From assembly GCA_000817105.1 (NCBI GenBank), contig JUEP01000023.1, positions 1-33,537 on the forward strand: DNA of 33,537 bases, given 5' to 3'. This DNA comes from a marine actinobacterium MedAcidi-G3 (lineage in GTDB: Bacteria; Actinomycetota; Acidimicrobiia; Acidimicrobiales; Poriferisodalaceae). The translations under genes were made by a program, and so were the position numbers. The notes under the pieces were generated by a model. It had not been told where the DNA came from, ran no database searches, and saw only the letters and a program-made list of their open reading frames with translations. This document shows positions 24,614 to 31,939 of this stretch, in pieces; the stretch's first letter is position 1; every line of letters begins with the position of its first letter.

Positions 24614-24655
24614 GGTTACGTGGACGCTGTCATGTTGAGATGACGCGGTGTAACC
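24614..24655 (+). other. Imperfect hairpin upstream of the alcohol dehydrogenase gene
   Basis: GGTTAC (24614-24619) pairs with GTAACC (24650-24655), and an inner CGC-t-GTCAT / ATGACGCG stem closes on a GTTGAG loop. It lies after the terminator and about 60 bases before ATG 24714. It could be an operator region or a remnant of a second terminator; no T run follows. Confidence 0.45.
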
Positions 24656-24713
24656 GTGTCAGAATCTTTATTCAGTAAATTTACTCAGCGCTTATAGAAC
24701 AGACCGGGGAACA

Positions 24714-25745
24714 ATGCGTGCAGGCTTAGTAACGGGAAAAGGCCAGTTTGAGCTCGTCGAAAGGGAGGATCCTGAGCCAAGCGTCGACGAAGTCGTCATT
24801 GCTATTCAACGCTGCGGTATTTGCGGAAGTGACGTTCACGCTTATGTAGAAGGTTGGAAATACTCTCCTAGCGTTTGCGGGCATGAATGGGTCGGTGTCA
24901 TTGCAGCAGCAGGACAAGGTGTGAATAACGTTGTAGAGGGCGACCGTGTCACCGGAGCTTTAGCACCAGGATGCGGGGCGTGTTTGGAATGTCGAAGTGA
25001 TTTGAGTCACTACTGCAAAACAGCATGGTCCGACTACGCAGGTCCAACTGGACCTACCTCTGGAGGTTTCGCGCCGTTCCTATGCGTGAAGGCGGAAAGA
25101 GTTATAGCTATCCCCGAAAGCATAGATACCGATGACGCTGCGCTAATAGAGCCAGCGTCGGTAGCTTTTCATGCGGTTCGTAAGAGCCAGCTGCGAGTGG
25201 GTGACGTTGTATGTGTGGTCGGTTGTGGCCCGATTGGGCTGCTGACAGCGCAGGTAGCCAAATCAGCAGGGGCTGGAGTGGTAATAGCTGTAGAACCAGA
25301 TGAAAACCGAAGGAAACTCGCTTTGGCTACTGGCAGCGATATTGCGGTCGCACCGGGAGATGAACTTCGATCAGTGCTGGACGAATTAACTGAAGGTCTG
25401 CAAGCCGACTTAGCGTTTGATTGTGCCGGCATCCCCCAGACGATGCAGCAGTCAGTCGACATGGTTCGACGCGGGGGATCAGTTTGCTTAGTCGGAGTAA
25501 CCGGAAAAGAAGCTCAAATAAATCCAATTCGATGGATTAGTAAAGAGGTCACATTAAATAGTTCGATTGTGTTCACGTTGGAAGAAATGAAGGCCACATC
25601 CAAAATGGTCGCCGATGGGCGTCTGTTGGTAGCACCCCTCCGTGATGCCGTAATCGATCTCGACGCTTTAGGTTCCACAATCGACGACTTAGCCGAACGA
25701 AGAATTGATGCCGTAAAGATTTTGGTCGACCCAAGTGCCGGTTGA
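24714..25745 (+). CDS. Zinc-dependent medium-chain alcohol/polyol dehydrogenase
   Basis: This 343-residue MDR-family oxidoreductase has both zinc sites. Catalytic ligands lie in CGICGSD (C37 region) and GHE (57-58); structural zinc is held by C87, C90, C93 and C101 (GCGACLECRSDLSHYC). The Rossmann motif VGCGPIGLL lies near residue 167, followed by an acidic VEPDENR end that favours NAD over NADP. Overall it resembles threonine/sorbitol/butanediol dehydrogenases; the substrate cannot be read. ATG 24714 follows GGGGA by three bases. It converges with the CaiB gene, with ten bases between the stops. Confidence 0.88.
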   Translation: MRAGLVTGKGQFELVEREDPEPSVDEVVIAIQRCGICGSDVHAYVEGWKYSPSVCGHEWVGVIAAAGQGVNNVVEGDRVTGALAPGCGACLECRSDLSHYCKTAWSDYAGPTGPTSGGFAPFLCVKAERVIAIPESIDTDDAALIEPASVAFHAVRKSQLRVGDVVCVVGCGPIGLLTAQVAKSAGAGVVIAVEPDENRRKLALATGSDIAVAPGDELRSVLDELTEGLQADLAFDCAGIPQTMQQSVDMVRRGGSVCLVGVTGKEAQINPIRWISKEVTLNSSIVFTLEEMKATSKMVADGRLLVAPLRDAVIDLDALGSTIDDLAERRIDAVKILVDPSAG

Positions 25746-25755
25746 AGACACCATC

Positions 25756-26955
25756 TCAAGAAGCGGAAGTGACAATCCCGTTGCTTACCATTTCTGAAAT
25801 CTGATCATCGTTGTAACCCAGTTCGAGAAGCAACTCGATGCTGTGTTCACCTAGCCGCGGTGCGTGCCGGTGAAGCCCAGTTGCGCTTTCTGAATACCTC
25901 ACTGGGTCTCTGACGTATCTATATTTCCCTTCAGTCGGATGATCGGTTACGTGAACTAGGTCTACCTGCGACAAATGTGGGTCGTCTTCAAGATTCGCTA
26001 AGTCGAGGACTGCAGCCGCTGGTATTGAAACCCGGTCGCAAAACTCCAACCACACTGCGGTTGTTTTTAACTGAGCTGCATCGGCTATTAATCCATATAG
26101 CTCTGCTGTATTGGCAACCCTGGCGTTATGTGTGGCGAACCTGTCCGTTACTGCAAGTTCGGGCCGTTCAATAAAATTGAAGAAGTCTTCGTAGTTCTTA
26201 TCTGTGTAGGGCAAAAGAGCTACGAAGCCATCGGCTGTTTCGTAGGGTTTTCGAGCAGGCGTTAACAGTCGTTCGTAACCGAATGGCCCCTCCGGTGGTT
26301 CGAACGCAGCGCCTCGAAGATGTTCCACCAAATTAAAGCTGACCATAGTTTCAAACATTGGCACTTCTATGTGTTGGCCGACACCGGTTCGGTACCGATG
26401 GATTAGTGCCGCCATTACAGCTTGAACAATGTGCAATCCAGTGACCTTGTCGGCGATTACCGCCGGTACGTAATTCGGACGACCAGTAGTTGCGGTAAAC
26501 AACCCAGCAAGACCAGAAGCTGCCTGTATCGCATCATCGTATGCGGCTTTATCTTTGTAGGGGCCATCAGCGGAGAATCCGTTAGCCCTGCAATAGATGA
26601 GAGACGGATTTATTGATGTGACAGAACCCTCGTCTAGCCCCAAACGAGCCAGTGCTTCAGCCCTCATGTTTGTAACGAGGACGTCTGCAGTTTTCGCCAA
26701 CTCCAGGACCACTTCTTGCCCGCGATCATGTTTCAGGTCAACACTGAGTGAGCGTTTGTTTCTCTGAAGATTGAGGCTGAATCCCGACATGCCAGGATTT
26801 CTGCTGGGTAGCCCGTTTCTGGTTGAGTCACCCGTCGTCGGTTCCACCCGGATAACGTCGGCACCATGGTCTCCCAACATTCTGGTAGCCATAGGGCCCA
26901 TTAAGACTGTCGTGAGATCGATTATTCGGATCCCATCCAAAGCACCATTTTCCAT
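25756..26955 (-). CDS. CaiB/BaiF-family (class III) CoA-transferase
   Basis: This 399-residue enzyme moves CoA between acyl donors and carboxylic acids. The N-terminal LDGIRIIDLTTVLMGPMATRMLGDHGADVIRVE block is the family signature, followed by LSVDLKHDRG and the ADVLVTNMR segment. The active-site aspartate lies in AYDDAIQAASGL, matching the YDxxxQAxSG pattern of formyl-CoA transferase. Length is typical. The gene follows a TetR regulator by 26 bases on the same strand, suggesting that the regulator controls its use. The substrate is unknown. No Shine-Dalgarno is visible at ATG 26955. Confidence 0.9.
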   Translation of the reverse strand: MENGALDGIRIIDLTTVLMGPMATRMLGDHGADVIRVEPTTGDSTRNGLPSRNPGMSGFSLNLQRNKRSLSVDLKHDRGQEVVLELAKTADVLVTNMRAEALARLGLDEGSVTSINPSLIYCRANGFSADGPYKDKAAYDDAIQAASGLAGLFTATTGRPNYVPAVIADKVTGLHIVQAVMAALIHRYRTGVGQHIEVPMFETMVSFNLVEHLRGAAFEPPEGPFGYERLLTPARKPYETADGFVALLPYTDKNYEDFFNFIERPELAVTDRFATHNARVANTAELYGLIADAAQLKTTAVWLEFCDRVSIPAAAVLDLANLEDDPHLSQVDLVHVTDHPTEGKYRYVRDPVRYSESATGLHRHAPRLGEHSIELLLELGYNDDQISEMVSNGIVTSAS

Positions 26956-26981
26956 CTGGTGATAATGGCAGGCTTCAGTGC

Positions 26982-27599
26982 TTAAGTACCAAATTTTTTT
27001 GACTGGTCTGAGCTAGCACTTTGAACAAGGCCCTCAATGCCCGTCAGTATGAGACCTGCCAACTGCTCTGCTAGGTCCTGAGCTGAAGGTCGTTCCAGCT
27101 GGGTAAGCCAGTGCCGACAAACACCTTCAGACATTGTGACGATAGCTCTCGCGTATGTTTCAACGGTCGCAGTATCTAGCCATTCGCTTAGCAACTCGGC
27201 GATAGTTCCCGACATTCGGCTTTCGACCATTTGACTGCCGTTAGCTGTGTCGTCATCTTTTGGAGCTGAACGGCCGAACAACAACTGAAACTCTCGCTGA
27301 TTTTGTTCAACGAAAGAGAAGTAGGCGCATAGGGCATCAACGGTGCTCTGGTAGTTGCTTTCGGCCGCTTTAGCTGCTCCTACAACTTCGTTTGCAAGTC
27401 GGTCTGCAACCCCTTCTATTAACTCGACGTACAGATCTTTTTTGGAGGTGAAGTGCTGATATAGGACTGGTTTAGTCACGCCGGCTGTTTTAGCAACGCC
27501 GTTCATTGATGTGCCGTGGTATCCGTTAGCCGCAAAGACCGTCATAGCGACGTCTAAGAGTTGCTCTCTTCGTTCGGAGGCGGGGAGACGATTGGACAT
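26982..27599 (-). CDS. TetR/AcrR-family regulator upstream of the CoA-transferase
   Basis: This 205-residue one-domain repressor has its helix-turn-helix at residues 12-55 (FAANGYHGTSMNGVAKTAGVTKPVLYQHFTSKKDLY), a very typical TetR pattern. The C-terminal ligand domain is divergent, with FSFVEQNQREFQLLFGRSA. ATG 27599 is preferred; ATG 27632 would add 11 residues and sits only three bases after a TATCAT element on the same strand. A CGAA-gaat-TTCG inverted repeat at 27642-27653 adjoins that element and may be its own operator. The CoA-transferase gene follows 26 bases downstream and is probably co-transcribed. Confidence 0.87.
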   Translation of the reverse strand: MSNRLPASERREQLLDVAMTVFAANGYHGTSMNGVAKTAGVTKPVLYQHFTSKKDLYVELIEGVADRLANEVVGAAKAAESNYQSTVDALCAYFSFVEQNQREFQLLFGRSAPKDDDTANGSQMVESRMSGTIAELLSEWLDTATVETYARAIVTMSEGVCRHWLTQLERPSAQDLAEQLAGLILTGIEGLVQSASSDQSKKFGT

Positions 27600-27635
27600 G
27601 GTGTAATGATCACGGTCTATGCGGACGACCATTGA

Positions 27636-27653
27636 ATGATACGAAGAATTTCG
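27636..27653 (-). promoter_or_regulatory. Candidate promoter and operator of the TetR-CoA-transferase pair
   Basis: On the minus strand TATCAT (27636-27641) is preceded directly by the inverted repeat CGAAATTCTTCG (27642-27653). An inverted repeat next to a -10 element in front of a TetR gene suits autorepression. No -35 match is visible. Confidence 0.35.
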
Positions 27654-27686
27654 AGCTTCAGCTACAAACGATTTAATGTCTGAAGG

Positions 27687-27959
27687 CTAATGACCATGTG
27701 GTAGCCCCTGGTCTTCGCGGTCCGCTGCATTAGCGGCGTAGCCCAAAATTATGGCCGGCGCGAGTATCAAAGAGCCAATAATTAATAGAGCAACTGTAAT
27801 TGAAGTTAAAACAGAAGAGCCTTCGATGTAGTAGTGAAACAGAAAAACGATCACCGCAGCTCCGAAGCAGCCGTATCCGCAGCGTTTGCCCAAATTGGCA
27901 AGTGAGCGTGCTCTTTCTCGAGACCGAAGGATTGGGTCCTCTGGCTGATTTTCTGTCAC
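27687..27959 (-). CDS. Small two-helix membrane protein
   Basis: This 90-residue protein has a charged N-terminus (residues 1-25, many Arg/Glu), two hydrophobic helices (about 28-44 and 50-74) and a short charged tail. No family is recognised. It starts with GTG overlapping the stop of the DUF5317 gene (GTGA at 27956-27959). A strong GAGGAGGT precedes the GTG with almost no spacing, so coupling to the upstream gene probably matters more than the ribosome binding site itself. Codon use is in line with neighbours. Confidence 0.65.
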   Translation of the reverse strand: MTENQPEDPILRSRERARSLANLGKRCGYGCFGAAVIVFLFHYYIEGSSVLTSITVALLIIGSLILAPAIILGYAANAADREDQGLPHGH

Positions 27960-28702
27960 ACCTCCTCATTTGGTGAGTCGATGGAGGACGAGCCTCCCAA
28001 TGTGGAGAGACCAGGTTGGTTTTTCGGTGGCTCAATTGGGTTTGTTGCTGACTTGACGACATCTGGAGTGGACGCTGCCCACGTCGAATGATCCGGTTCG
28101 TAGCCCTCAAATGGATCTGGTTGGGTGGGGTCACGAAACTGTTCGTATTCGCCGGCTTCGTCGTAGTAGGTAGCGGTTTCTCTAAGAGGGAAGAAAACCC
28201 GAAATCCAAGGTTTGCGAGCCCGCAAGCGACGATCAGGTCTCCGAAAGAAAACACTTCTTTAAGCCAGCTAATAGGCACTGCAGCGCCCAGAAACCAGAG
28301 GGTTTCCTCACCAGTTCGAAAAGCTCGTGCCGCTCCAAGCCGGACCAATTCGATTGATTCCCGGTCCGTGATTCCGGCGCTAACGACTGCATCAACGGTT
28401 ACTGGAATGTATCCGTTCAGAACCAACGGAATTAGATTAAGCGTCGTTCCGAGCAAAATCAGTGAAGCACCAGTGAGATGAAGATTCATAGCGCAGGTGA
28501 CCGCAATCAAGACAAGAGAGATGGCAGTTAACAATGAGGGGTAAGGCACTCCAAGTCCCGAACCCACCAAGGCTTGCAGAGCGATGCCTACGGCTGGAAT
28601 TGGCCAGAACACGACCCGTGTAGCCAGAAAATAATCGGTGGAACCGCGAACAAAAAGTCCAACTGCGGCACCGGCCACCAAAGCTAACGGAATGAGATAC
28701 AT
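27956..28702 (-). CDS. DUF5317-family membrane protein
   Basis: This 248-residue protein has five or so membrane helices in residues 1-185 and then a soluble, Pro/Ser/Thr-rich tail of about 60 residues. The NGYIPVTVDAVVSAGI segment and the following polar loop before a membrane helix match the DUF5317 pattern (N-G-x-M/I-P-V). Function is unknown. ATG 28702 has TAACAT eight bases upstream and no Shine-Dalgarno. It overlaps the 90-residue gene by GTGA and diverges from the biotin carrier gene. Confidence 0.75.
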   Translation of the reverse strand: MYLIPLALVAGAAVGLFVRGSTDYFLATRVVFWPIPAVGIALQALVGSGLGVPYPSLLTAISLVLIAVTCAMNLHLTGASLILLGTTLNLIPLVLNGYIPVTVDAVVSAGITDRESIELVRLGAARAFRTGEETLWFLGAAVPISWLKEVFSFGDLIVACGLANLGFRVFFPLRETATYYDEAGEYEQFRDPTQPDPFEGYEPDHSTWAASTPDVVKSATNPIEPPKNQPGLSTLGGSSSIDSPNEEV

Positions 28703-28710
28703 CAGACATG

Positions 28711-28716
28711 ATGTTA
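28711..28716 (-). promoter_or_regulatory. Near-leaderless -10 element (TAACAT) of the DUF5317 gene
   Basis: On the minus strand TAACAT is followed by eight bases and ATG 28702, consistent with a start at or within a base or two of the codon. Confidence 0.45.
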
Positions 28717-28838
28717 GTTGGCTAGATCAGTTTCTAAGAGACGATTCTGAATCTCACCAATTGATGATCAAGCATTGATTTGATATGAGAGCTAGGTTGG
28801 CCGACGCTTAACCCGCGTGCGATGGAAGGAGAAGCTCA

Positions 28839-29054
28839 ATGGAGATCAGAGCAGAATTGACTGCCACGGTATGGAAGGTGGTGGTTGAACAAGGCGCAAC
28901 AGTCGCTGAGGGCGATGAACTTGTGATTCTTGAGTCGATGAAAATGGAGATTCCCGTTGTAGCGACCGTCGCTGGAACCGTGACGGAAATGCGAGTAGGG
29001 GAAGAAGACCGGATTAATGAAGGGGATGTCGTAGCAGTTATAGAACCGGCCTAA
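28839..29054 (+). CDS. Stand-alone biotin carboxyl carrier protein
   Basis: This 71-residue protein is a complete biotinyl/lipoyl domain. The biotinylation site is ESMKME with K35, set in the usual hairpin between LVILE and IPV; the symmetric half ends GDVVAVIEPA. Biotin ligase would modify K35, and the protein would carry CO2 for an acyl-CoA or pyruvate-type carboxylase. No carboxylase subunits lie in the window, so it must serve a partner in trans. AGGAG seven bases before ATG 28839 is a good Shine-Dalgarno. It is 72 bases ahead of ccmA, which has its own promoter-like element. Confidence 0.9.
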   Translation: MEIRAELTATVWKVVVEQGATVAEGDELVILESMKMEIPVVATVAGTVTEMRVGEEDRINEGDVVAVIEPA

Positions 29055-29112
29055 AATCTGGCAAGGGTGCGGTGCTACCCAATCTCCGGGTGGTCTAAGA
29101 GCAGCAGCATCG

Positions 29113-29118
29113 TAAAAT
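29113..29118 (+). promoter_or_regulatory. Leaderless -10 element (TAAAAT) of the ccm operon
   Basis: TAAAAT is followed by eight bases and ATG 29127. The AAAGG next to the ATG is too close to act as a Shine-Dalgarno, so a leaderless operon mRNA is likely. Confidence 0.5.
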
Positions 29119-29126
29119 CGTAAAGG

Positions 29127-29780
29127 ATGTCTGCAGTCGTTGAGTTTGAAGGAGTCGTGTGTGTAGCAGGCTCTTTTCCGGTTTTAACCGGTTTGGACCT
29201 GCGCGTCGACCGAGGTGAGATCCTTCATGTTCAGGGAGAAAACGGCGCTGGTAAGACCAGCCTTTTGCGTGCCTGTGCCGGCCTTATTTCTGTGAGCTCA
29301 GGTAAGGCGTCTGTCCTAGGGTTTGATATGCGAGTCGATCGAAAGGCTCCCCGACGACACATCGGACTATTAGGTCACGAAAACAACTTGTATCGAGACT
29401 TGGAAGTCAGCAAACACGTTGAATTTAGGGCGGCATCCGTTGGGGCTAGAGCAAGTGATACTGCTGCCGCACTCGAAAAAGTTAGGTTTCCTCAACAGCT
29501 CTGGAGTGTCCCCATTGGTTCGCTTTCGGCTGGGCAGAGACGAAAAGTGGCTATCGCCTCATTGCTTGTAGGCCGGCCACAGTTGTGGTTACTCGATGAA
29601 CCTCATGCCGCTCTCGACACTGAGAGCCGAAAAAATCTTGATGCCATTTTGATTGAGGCTTCTGCCTCCGGAGCAACGATAATTTTTGTAAGTCATGAAA
29701 GTCCCGTTACCAAGGAGATAGCTTCCCGAGTTATCACTATGGACGGAGGCCGGATAACGGAGGACTCCGGTGCTGGCTGA
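29127..29780 (+). CDS. ccmA: CcmA, ATPase of the cytochrome c maturation ABC complex
   Basis: This 217-residue ATPase works with CcmB, CcmC and CcmD to release haem-loaded CcmE. Walker A is GENGAGKTS (37-45), the signature LSAGQRRKVA, Walker B LWLLDEPHAALD, and the switch histidine FVSHES. Short length and the LSAGQ(R/K)R signature are typical of CcmA. It overlaps ccmB by 11 bases. An earlier TTG or GTG is not needed because ATG 29127 follows a leaderless -10 element. Confidence 0.9.
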   Translation: MSAVVEFEGVVCVAGSFPVLTGLDLRVDRGEILHVQGENGAGKTSLLRACAGLISVSSGKASVLGFDMRVDRKAPRRHIGLLGHENNLYRDLEVSKHVEFRAASVGARASDTAAALEKVRFPQQLWSVPIGSLSAGQRRKVAIASLLVGRPQLWLLDEPHAALDTESRKNLDAILIEASASGATIIFVSHESPVTKEIASRVITMDGGRITEDSGAG

Positions 29781-30438
29781 AATTTTTCTCGTTGCTCGAA
29801 AAGATTTGAGAGTTGAACGGCGAGCCAAGATTGCTCTCGGGCAAGTAGCTCCCTTGGCATTACTAATTTTGATGGTTTTTGCATTTGCCCTCGATGCCAA
29901 CACCTCGTTGTTGGAACGAGGAGCCGGAGGTCTCTATTGGTTAGCAGTTCTATATGGCGGAACGCTTCTCATTCAGCGTTCCTTTGACGTCGAAACAGAC
30001 GATGGGAATATGGACGCCCTGCGAATGTCCGCTATAGGAATGCCATCGTTATTTCTTGGGAAAGCATTGGCGTTATTCGTTCAAATTACGGTTCTCGAGT
30101 TGATACTCGGGCCTGGGATTCTTCTTTTGTACAACGTGGGAGTCGTTGACTGGGTGTTGCTCATTGCCGCAGCGATAGCAGGAACGGTAGCTTTTTCTGT
30201 TTGTGGAGTTCTTTGGGGAGCGATGTCTGCTGGCTTGCGAGTCCGGGCTACCCTGCTCCCGCTACTCTTAGTTCCTGTTTTGGCACCGGTCCTGCTTGCA
30301 GGTTCCCGAGCCTTTGAAACGGCGCTAGGAGTGCGCGCTGGAGCTGGCTGGACCTGGGCTGGCTTGATGTTTGTAATTGCTGCGGTCCATACGGCACTGG
30401 GCCTCGGAGCATTTGGATTCTTGTTGGAGGAGGGATGA
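29770..30438 (+). CDS. ccmB: CcmB, membrane subunit of the cytochrome c maturation ABC complex
   Basis: This 222-residue six-helix membrane protein matches CcmB: VARKDLRVERRAK at the N-terminus, then FDVETDDGNMDALRMSAI and the LLPLLLVPVLAPVLLAGSRA helix with its conserved prolines. GTG 29770 lies inside the end of ccmA. The gene ends in an ATGA overlap with ccmC after a GGAGGAGGG ribosome binding site. Confidence 0.88.
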   Translation: MLAEIFLVARKDLRVERRAKIALGQVAPLALLILMVFAFALDANTSLLERGAGGLYWLAVLYGGTLLIQRSFDVETDDGNMDALRMSAIGMPSLFLGKALALFVQITVLELILGPGILLLYNVGVVDWVLLIAAAIAGTVAFSVCGVLWGAMSAGLRVRATLLPLLLVPVLAPVLLAGSRAFETALGVRAGAGWTWAGLMFVIAAVHTALGLGAFGFLLEEG

Positions 30439-31199
30439 TGCCAGTAGCAAATAGTGGTGCCAAGATGACGGCGACGCTCATTACCCGTGTTCTTGGAGTC
30501 TCGGCGCTGGCAGCAACCGGATTGATGGCCGTCTTAGGGCTTGTTATCTCGCCACCCGATGTTGTTCAAGGAGAAGCCGTCCGGATGCTGTACATACATG
30601 TGCCGTCAATATGGATTGCATATGGAGGTTTTGCATTAACTTCGATCTCAAGCATCCTATTTTTGCGACGGAGCAGGCGAAGACCAGATCAAGGTCGACA
30701 CTACGATCGTTTAGCGGGTTCCGCCGCTGAAGTTGGTGTTGTTTTCACCGCTATTACGCTGATCACCGGGATGCTCTGGGGAAAAGTGACCTGGGGAACT
30801 TATTGGCAGTGGGATGCTCGGCTAACGACCACGGTTTTACTGTTCGTCACCTATCTCGGTTATCTCGCTCTGAGGCGCTTACCAGCCGAGCCGGCCGTGC
30901 GGAGTCGACGGGCGGCCGTTATGGCGCTTATCTCATTTATAAACGTGCCTATTGTCCACTATTCAGTTGACTGGTGGAGGACCCTCCACCAAAAAGCAAG
31001 TCTGAGTGTTGGCCGCAGACCAGAAATTACTGGCGAGATGTATTGGACCTTGCTTTATTCGGCCTTGGCAGTAACCATTTTGGCAACGTGGTTGATAATT
31101 CACCGGTACCGAGTAATCCGGCTCGAAGAATTGCGCGATGAAGAGGGCCTCGAGGCACTTATCGCGTCCCGTCTTAACAAAGATTTTGGAAGTCACTAA
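30435..31199 (+). CDS. ccmC: CcmC, haem-handling protein of cytochrome c maturation
   Basis: This 254-residue membrane protein loads haem onto CcmE. The tryptophan-rich WWD domain is seen at WGKVTWGTYWQWDARLT (about 115-131). Flanking histidines that ligate haem lie in YIHVPS (H55) and VHYSVDWWRTLHQ. Six membrane helices are predicted by eye. ATG 30435 overlaps the ccmB stop; ATG 30438 is an alternative. A charged cytoplasmic tail (EELRDEEGLEALI) ends the protein. Confidence 0.92.
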   Translation: MMPVANSGAKMTATLITRVLGVSALAATGLMAVLGLVISPPDVVQGEAVRMLYIHVPSIWIAYGGFALTSISSILFLRRSRRRPDQGRHYDRLAGSAAEVGVVFTAITLITGMLWGKVTWGTYWQWDARLTTTVLLFVTYLGYLALRRLPAEPAVRSRRAAVMALISFINVPIVHYSVDWWRTLHQKASLSVGRRPEITGEMYWTLLYSALAVTILATWLIIHRYRVIRLEELRDEEGLEALIASRLNKDFGSH

Positions 31200-31214
31200 T
31201 GATGAGGAACTGTC

Positions 31215-31385
31215 ATGAGTGAAGTAGCAACAGTCGTAGCTGGCTGGGGAATTACGTTCGTTATTTTAGCGACATATTCCATATGGGTGGTCTTTCGCGG
31301 TAAGGGCATCGGTCGAGAACTTGGGATTGGCGAGACCGAACAGTCCGACCTCGAAAAAGACGTCGGCACGATAACGGATTCTTAA
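31215..31385 (+). CDS. ccmD: CcmD, small membrane subunit of the CcmABCD complex
   Basis: This 56-residue protein has one membrane helix (about residues 5-23, VVAGWGITFVILATYSIWVV), a short basic stretch (FRGKGIGR) and an acidic tail. CcmD proteins are poorly conserved, but size, topology and place between ccmC and ccmE identify it. It is needed to release holo-CcmE from CcmABC. ATG 31215 has GAGGA six bases upstream, and ccmE follows two bases after the stop. Confidence 0.8.
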   Translation: MSEVATVVAGWGITFVILATYSIWVVFRGKGIGRELGIGETEQSDLEKDVGTITDS

Positions 31386-31387
31386 CA

Positions 31388-31939
31388 ATGGACTTAACCC
31401 CGCTACATGAGGTTGAAGCGCCGAACGACTTGCGTCGACGAGTGCACCGTCGCCGCCGCTGGTCAGTTTTGGCAATCTCGGCAGTACTAATTTTCGCAAT
31501 GGCTTTTATTACCGCTCAGGGTCTGAGAAACGCAACCTTGTTCTTCCGCAATGTTGACGAAGCCGTGGAACAGCGGTCTGAATTAGGAGAACGCCGTTTT
31601 CGAATACAGGGCCGGGTCGTCCCATCCAGTGTGAAAAGCGAATCGGGTTTAACTACTTTTGAAATTGTTCATAACTGCGTGGTTGCATCAGTTTTGCATT
31701 CATCTGATCCACCCGAATTATTTAGTTCGCCATGGATTCCAGTTGTCTTGGAAGGACATTGGTTGGCTGGAGAAGTCGGGACCTCGGTGGGAAGCGACAC
31801 CCATTATTTTTCCAGCGATCGGATGCTTGTAAAGCACACCAATGAGTATGCATCGGCTAACGAACAGCGAGTGATGGAAGAACCACCAGAAGACTTTCTC
31901 GATCAATGCTCGTTCGAGGTTCCGGCAGCTACATCGTGA
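31388..31939 (+). CDS. ccmE: CcmE, periplasmic-side haem chaperone
   Basis: This 183-residue protein has a basic N-terminus (RRRVHRRRRW), one membrane anchor (about 25-46) and an OB-fold domain (FRIQGRVVPSSVKSESGLTTFEI...VVLEGHW). The haem-attachment block is MLVKHTNEY: H150 would bind haem covalently and Y154 supply an axial ligand, matching the HxxxY of classical CcmE rather than the CxxxY variant. The ccmF gene overlaps its stop (GTGA). Confidence 0.9.
   Translation: MDLTPLHEVEAPNDLRRRVHRRRRWSVLAISAVLIFAMAFITAQGLRNATLFFRNVDEAVEQRSELGERRFRIQGRVVPSSVKSESGLTTFEIVHNCVVASVLHSSDPPELFSSPWIPVVLEGHWLAGEVGTSVGSDTHYFSSDRMLVKHTNEYASANEQRVMEEPPEDFLDQCSFEVPAATS

Noticed and set aside
28761-28771. TTGAT-G-ATCAA inverted repeat between the DUF5317 and biotin carrier genes
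   Set aside because: It is a short AT-rich palindrome not aligned with any clear promoter element, and no regulator is adjacent.
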